Of a DNA stretch of 64,000 nucleotides, positions 60,421-64,000 are shown one piece after another (within the stretch, counting starts at the first letter, position 1; every line of letters starts with the position of its first letter). Under the pieces are notes generated by a model that saw nothing but the letters and a program-made list of their open reading frames with translations, ran no database searches and was not told the origin of the DNA. A program made the position numbers and the translations under genes. Origin of the DNA: Viscum album (Eukaryota > Streptophyta > Magnoliopsida > Santalales > Viscaceae); contig OY728122.1 in the NCBI GenBank assembly GCA_963277665.1, positions 2,121,660,024 through 2,121,724,023 of the forward strand, given 5' to 3'.

Positions 60421-61785
60421 AAGGCTCAAAAGTAACTACAAGGATTTGGAATGAATATCAGATTGCTTGTATTTACACTGATTATTTTTAACCATGATGA
60501 AAGTATAGATCATTGTATGATGGAAGAGATGAACGTGACATGGAATTTCTGACATTCCACCCCTTCTCTTCCACCTAGTTACAGCTTCAATGGAAAGCTA
60601 GTTAAAAGTAGGAAGTTGATTGATCATATTTGGAGTGGTGGTGGTGGTTCTTGAAAGCATTCCTGTTTAGCACCTCTGGATGGATCAATTGTCATGCTTG
60701 TGAAATTCTTTCATTATGGGATGGTCAGACACAAAAAAAATTATTTTCCTTCATCTTATATGCTTTTTTAACTTTTTTGGGTTTAGAGACATGAAGAATG
60801 CTTTTTTAGGATATGTATACTCATTAATATGAATAGGGATTGACAAATCCAAAGGAAATTATGGTGTAGTAAGATGATTTGATGAAAACATGGATCCATC
60901 CATATACCTTAGTAGTGAAACCCCTTTACTTAGTAAACGAGTTTTTAAAATTGTTATATGCAGGACTAGCGATCGTGAGAGGTACTATCATTGTTATTTA
61001 TTTAGTAGACGTTTCTTTAATTTATATTGGTTCTTCCCCACTTTTATATTTGGATGTTTTCTTTATATGTATTACCTACCAAAAAAACTCATGACCACAA
61101 TTTTGGAGTTAACGACAGCACTTGTGATCAGTAATTGGAAGGGGTTTTAGTTTCCTTATAGCATGCTAACAATAACTAATATAGATCTAGTAATGGGATT
61201 ATTTTGTTCTAGATCAAGATCTATTTGACATCATCATCAGAATGGATTAGTTTTTTTCATTGAGTTACAGTTGATTGTCCTCATCAAAATGTCTAATTTA
61301 TTATGGATTATTGGAGAAAAGTTGTGTTTCAAGGAGAGTAGGATGAGAGGTCTTTTCATGTAGGACCTTCCCTCCTATAGCATAAACATTGTTTTGCTAT
61401 TACTGTTGGGTCTGATGATTATTCTTTTGTTGTTTAGCATCCCCCATTATACGTGGTTTCATGGCATTTTATCTGATTATATATTTATGTTTTCCTAATA
61501 GAGGGAGGTAGATTTTACAACTTTACTAGTACCAAGGTTTTAGCTGATATCAATATCTTATTATTGTATGAACCAATCAATGTTTAAAAATCCCATGATT
61601 CATTTATAAGATGTAGATAAAAAGGGATTTGTTTTCACAAGTTTCTTTCCATGTCAATATCCAGTAGTATTTTCCAAGAAGGCTAATTTTTCACTATTAT
61701 TTTTTTAGAATTTTTAATGTTGAAATCTGAAACAAATAATAAATTTTTCCTTTTTCTCACGTGGATGACTAATTTGATCAGTTTA
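60421..61785 (+). other. Gypsy gag-protease interval, unresolved
   Basis: This interval should hold the gag C-terminus, zinc knuckle and protease of the Gypsy element. I could not identify any motif with confidence. Two overlapping open frames at 60879-61150 (71 and 86 codons) are hydrophobic and AT-driven, without a family match. The stretch is about as AT-rich as the first 18 kb. Confidence 0.4.
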
Positions 61786-61789
61786 AGGG

Positions 61790-62720
61790 GGAAAGTTGTT
61801 TGAATATTGATCTTAATCATGTTATCATCGGATTAGAGATAGAGAGTGTCGTATACTGGAGATATCTTTTACATTTATGTCTGGTAATTAAAAATAATGT
61901 TTGATTCCATTTGGTATCACAAACACTCCTCATGTATTCATGGCCTTATGGAATAGAATATACCATCAGTATCTTGAAACATTTATGGTAGTGATCATAT
62001 ATGAAATTTTTCTCCATACAAGACCTAAAAATGAGTAGGAGCGCCATCAAAGTATGGTTTAGTAAATTCTGAGGTGTCCCCATTTGTATCGAAATATTTA
62101 AAAATGTATTTTTTGGAATCAAGATTTAATGTTCACGGGGAAATTGATTTATTAAAATTGCTTCTCAGTTGATTCTATGAAGGAAAAAGTTATATCGTCC
62201 TAGTAAGAGAAATGAAATTTCTTTGATATACGAAGTTTCCTTGGTCTTGATTGATGCAATCGATGTTTTTTCAAGTACTTCATTATTTTGGATCCACTAT
62301 AAAATGATACTTCTAGAAAGGGGTGAAAATGACATGGGATGAAAATTTTTAATATTCATTCAGTGAGAAAAATTTATATCTGACAACCGCTCCTATTATG
62401 ATCTTACCATAGAATGAAAGGGTTATGTGGTATAATGTGATGCTTCATGAACATGTTTTTATTTTGATATAATTTAGGATGATAATATAGTTAAGTATAG
62501 TTATCATCAGTTTATAACCCATTAGAATAATAATCCCACTCATGATTTAGAGAATATTGTATTTACACATGCGCTTAAGTGTTTGTGGAATTATCTTTTG
62601 GGAGAAAAAATCACAGTCTTTTCAGAACATTTGATTTTGTGTTATATATTTTCCTATTAGGACATAAATAATTTATATCGGTGATGGTTGGAATACCATC
62701 ATATATTTGACATAAATATT
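61790..62720 (+). pseudogene. Gypsy reverse transcriptase and RNase H remnant
   Basis: At 61907 the frame reads PFGITNTPHVFMALWNRIYH, then QYLETFMVVIIYEIFLHTR. These are the Gypsy RT blocks (PFGLTNAPAxFMxLMNRVF, then FIDDILIYS). The two catalytic Asp of the active site are replaced by Tyr-Glu, a dead enzyme even without the stops. Near 62380 LTTAPIMILP marks the connection to RNase H, and further pieces follow to about 62700. The missing stretches are blurred by indels. Confidence 0.82.
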
Positions 62721-63159
62721 TCCTATAGCTTGATGAATGATAATTTCATTGCAGAAGCTATTAACTATAAGGTACCCTCACATTCTGTTTTATAATCTAA
62801 GGGATAATGAATCCTTATAGGGATTTTTTTATCAGTTTCATGTGGATGTACAAAAGGATATTTTAGTAATGGTTCTAACAAGAATTCTATTATCATTATC
62901 TATCTTGAGTCTATCCAACATAGTTAGAGAAAATATGAAAATTTCATTGGAATTATCTAAACCATTTATGGTGGGGAGATCATTTCTGGTGAGTGTCTCT
63001 CTTCAGATGGTATTTTATGTTTTGGGGATCATGTTATTTTCCCAAAATCATTAAGGTTATTAGTTTGGTATGAATGTCATAGTAATTCTTGGTTTATTCA
63101 TATGGAAACTATAATGTTGTATTGTGAAATGATACTGTAGTTCTGGTATTCGGGATTAA

Positions 63160-64000
63160 ATCATGACATTGCTGATTTTGTGTCCCACTATTACACCTAC
63201 CAACAGATAAAGGTAGAGCATCTGAAACCATATGATTTGCATCATCCTCTCCTGATTCCTATTTTGAAAAGGGATGATGTATCAACAGAAATATTTTCTG
63301 GACTACCATATAATCCAGGAGGAAGAAATTCTATCTGGGTGGTGATTATTTGGTTGACAAGGTTAGATCATTTTATTCTGATCAAAGACACTGCTAGAGT
63401 TGATGATCTGGGTAATCTATATGTGAAGGAAGTTGTGAGGTTACATGGGGTTCCCTCTTTCACAATTTTATATTGGGATCCATTTATTTCTTCATGTTAC
63501 AAAATAATTATTTAAGAGGAAGTGGGGAAACATGTTTTTTTGAGTATAGATTGTTATCCATTGAAAGACGGTGAAAACAATTGTGTTATACAAATTTTGA
63601 AGGATATGTTTCATAAATATATCATGGATTTTAGTGTATCATGGGGTAGCCATGATGGACTGATAATTTTTTTTAATAACAAAAGTTATCAGTCATCAAT
63701 TATAATGGTACCTTTAGAAGCTTTTTATAGTATCCCTTGATGATAGAATCATTGTTGATAATAGATGGAAGAATATTATTTAGCGGGGCATATTTCAGAT
63801 TATGAGGAGTTTTCAGTGATTTTGGAGATACCATAGTGTCTAGATACAAATGAATGAAGATATAAGTATCATGAAGATTGACGAAATCATCCATTGGAGT
63901 TTTCCATGGGTGACCAAGTTTTCGTGAATGTTTCTCCTTAATTAGGTTTCCATTATCTTGGAAAATAGGGAATGGTGGTTCCAAGGTTTCTTGGATTGTT
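63160..64000 (+). pseudogene. Gypsy integrase remnant, runs off the window
   Basis: The sequence reads YTYQQIKVEHLKPYDLHHPL, then GLPYNPGGRNSIWVVIIWLT and VKEVVRLHGVPSFTILYWDP. In the next open stretch it reads DCYPLKDGENNCVIQILKDM and SYQSSIIMVPLEAFYSIP. Near 63890 it reads HPLEFSMGDQVFVNVSPL, the GPY-type C-terminal block. This order is the plant Gypsy integrase of the Tekay/Del type; its chromodomain, if present, would lie past the window end. The family's SDRD, with a catalytic Asp, has become YWDP here, and TDGQxE has become KDGENN. A stop at 63513-63515 breaks the frame. It would have inserted cDNA into chromatin. Confidence 0.87.

Larger units (their letters stand above)
58276..64000 (+). 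mobile_element. Decayed Gypsy retrotransposon (Tekay/Del-like), incomplete
   Basis: Gag, RT, RNase H and integrase remnants occur in Gypsy order on the plus strand over about 4 kb, with a presumed LTR/leader to their left. The right end is outside the window and the left end is either 58276 or hidden beyond the Copia element in the left flank. All enzyme domains are broken by stops, and the RT catalytic pair is substituted. The degree of decay suggests it is the oldest recognisable element here and the likely target into which the Copia inserted. Confidence 0.7.

Noticed and set aside
1..64000. tRNA, rRNA or organellar insert
   Set aside because: I saw no cloverleaf-like GGTTCGANTCC blocks, rRNA cores or plastid-like genes. 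A covariance-model scan would be decisive, but I could not run it.

Overview
This is nuclear DNA from a flowering plant with a large, repeat-rich genome. It holds a nest of plant-type LTR retrotransposons (SIRE-like Copia, gag-only and LARD-like elements, Gypsy) and a 12.6-kb CACTA (En/Spm) DNA transposon. I could not fix the species. I found no bacterial genes, CRISPR array, tRNA, rRNA or ordinary host gene. Nearly all coding sequence is transposon-derived and broken by stops or indels.

Layout. (1) 1-18076: very AT-rich, CpG-poor sequence with no supportable gene, probably heavily decayed repeats. (2) 18077-58275: a minus-strand Copia element of the SIRE type. Its LTRs are about 2.4 kb, with a PPT, a Met-tRNA-type PBS and decayed gag-PR-INT-RT-RNaseH. 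It is split by two later insertions. (3) 24661-45937: a minus-strand gag-only LTR element (TR-GAG-like, 3.4-kb LTRs) inside the Copia gag. (4) 31500-44145: a CACTA transposon inside the upstream LTR of the TR-GAG. It has a perfect CTC target-site duplication, hairpin-rich subterminal repeats, a 3.1-kb GC-rich repeat tract, an internally deleted tnp2 transposase, a multi-exon gene with a ULP1/C48 protease domain, and about 16 copies of a 183-bp satellite-like repeat. (5) 48789-57710: a plus-strand LARD-like LTR element with 2.9-kb LTRs and a GATTC duplication, inside the Copia 5' LTR. (6) 58276-64000: a decayed plus-strand Gypsy element with gag, RT, RNase H and integrase remnants, running off the window.

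The insertion order is readable: Copia first, then TR-GAG in its gag, then CACTA in the TR-GAG LTR; the LARD-like element entered the Copia 5' LTR separately. In two cases the sister LTR preserves the pre-insertion site, so those boundaries are known to the base.

Nothing here looks like an intact host system. The most unusual object is the CACTA element, which combines a CpG-dense GC tract, a ULP1-type second gene and a private satellite array of two monomer subfamilies.
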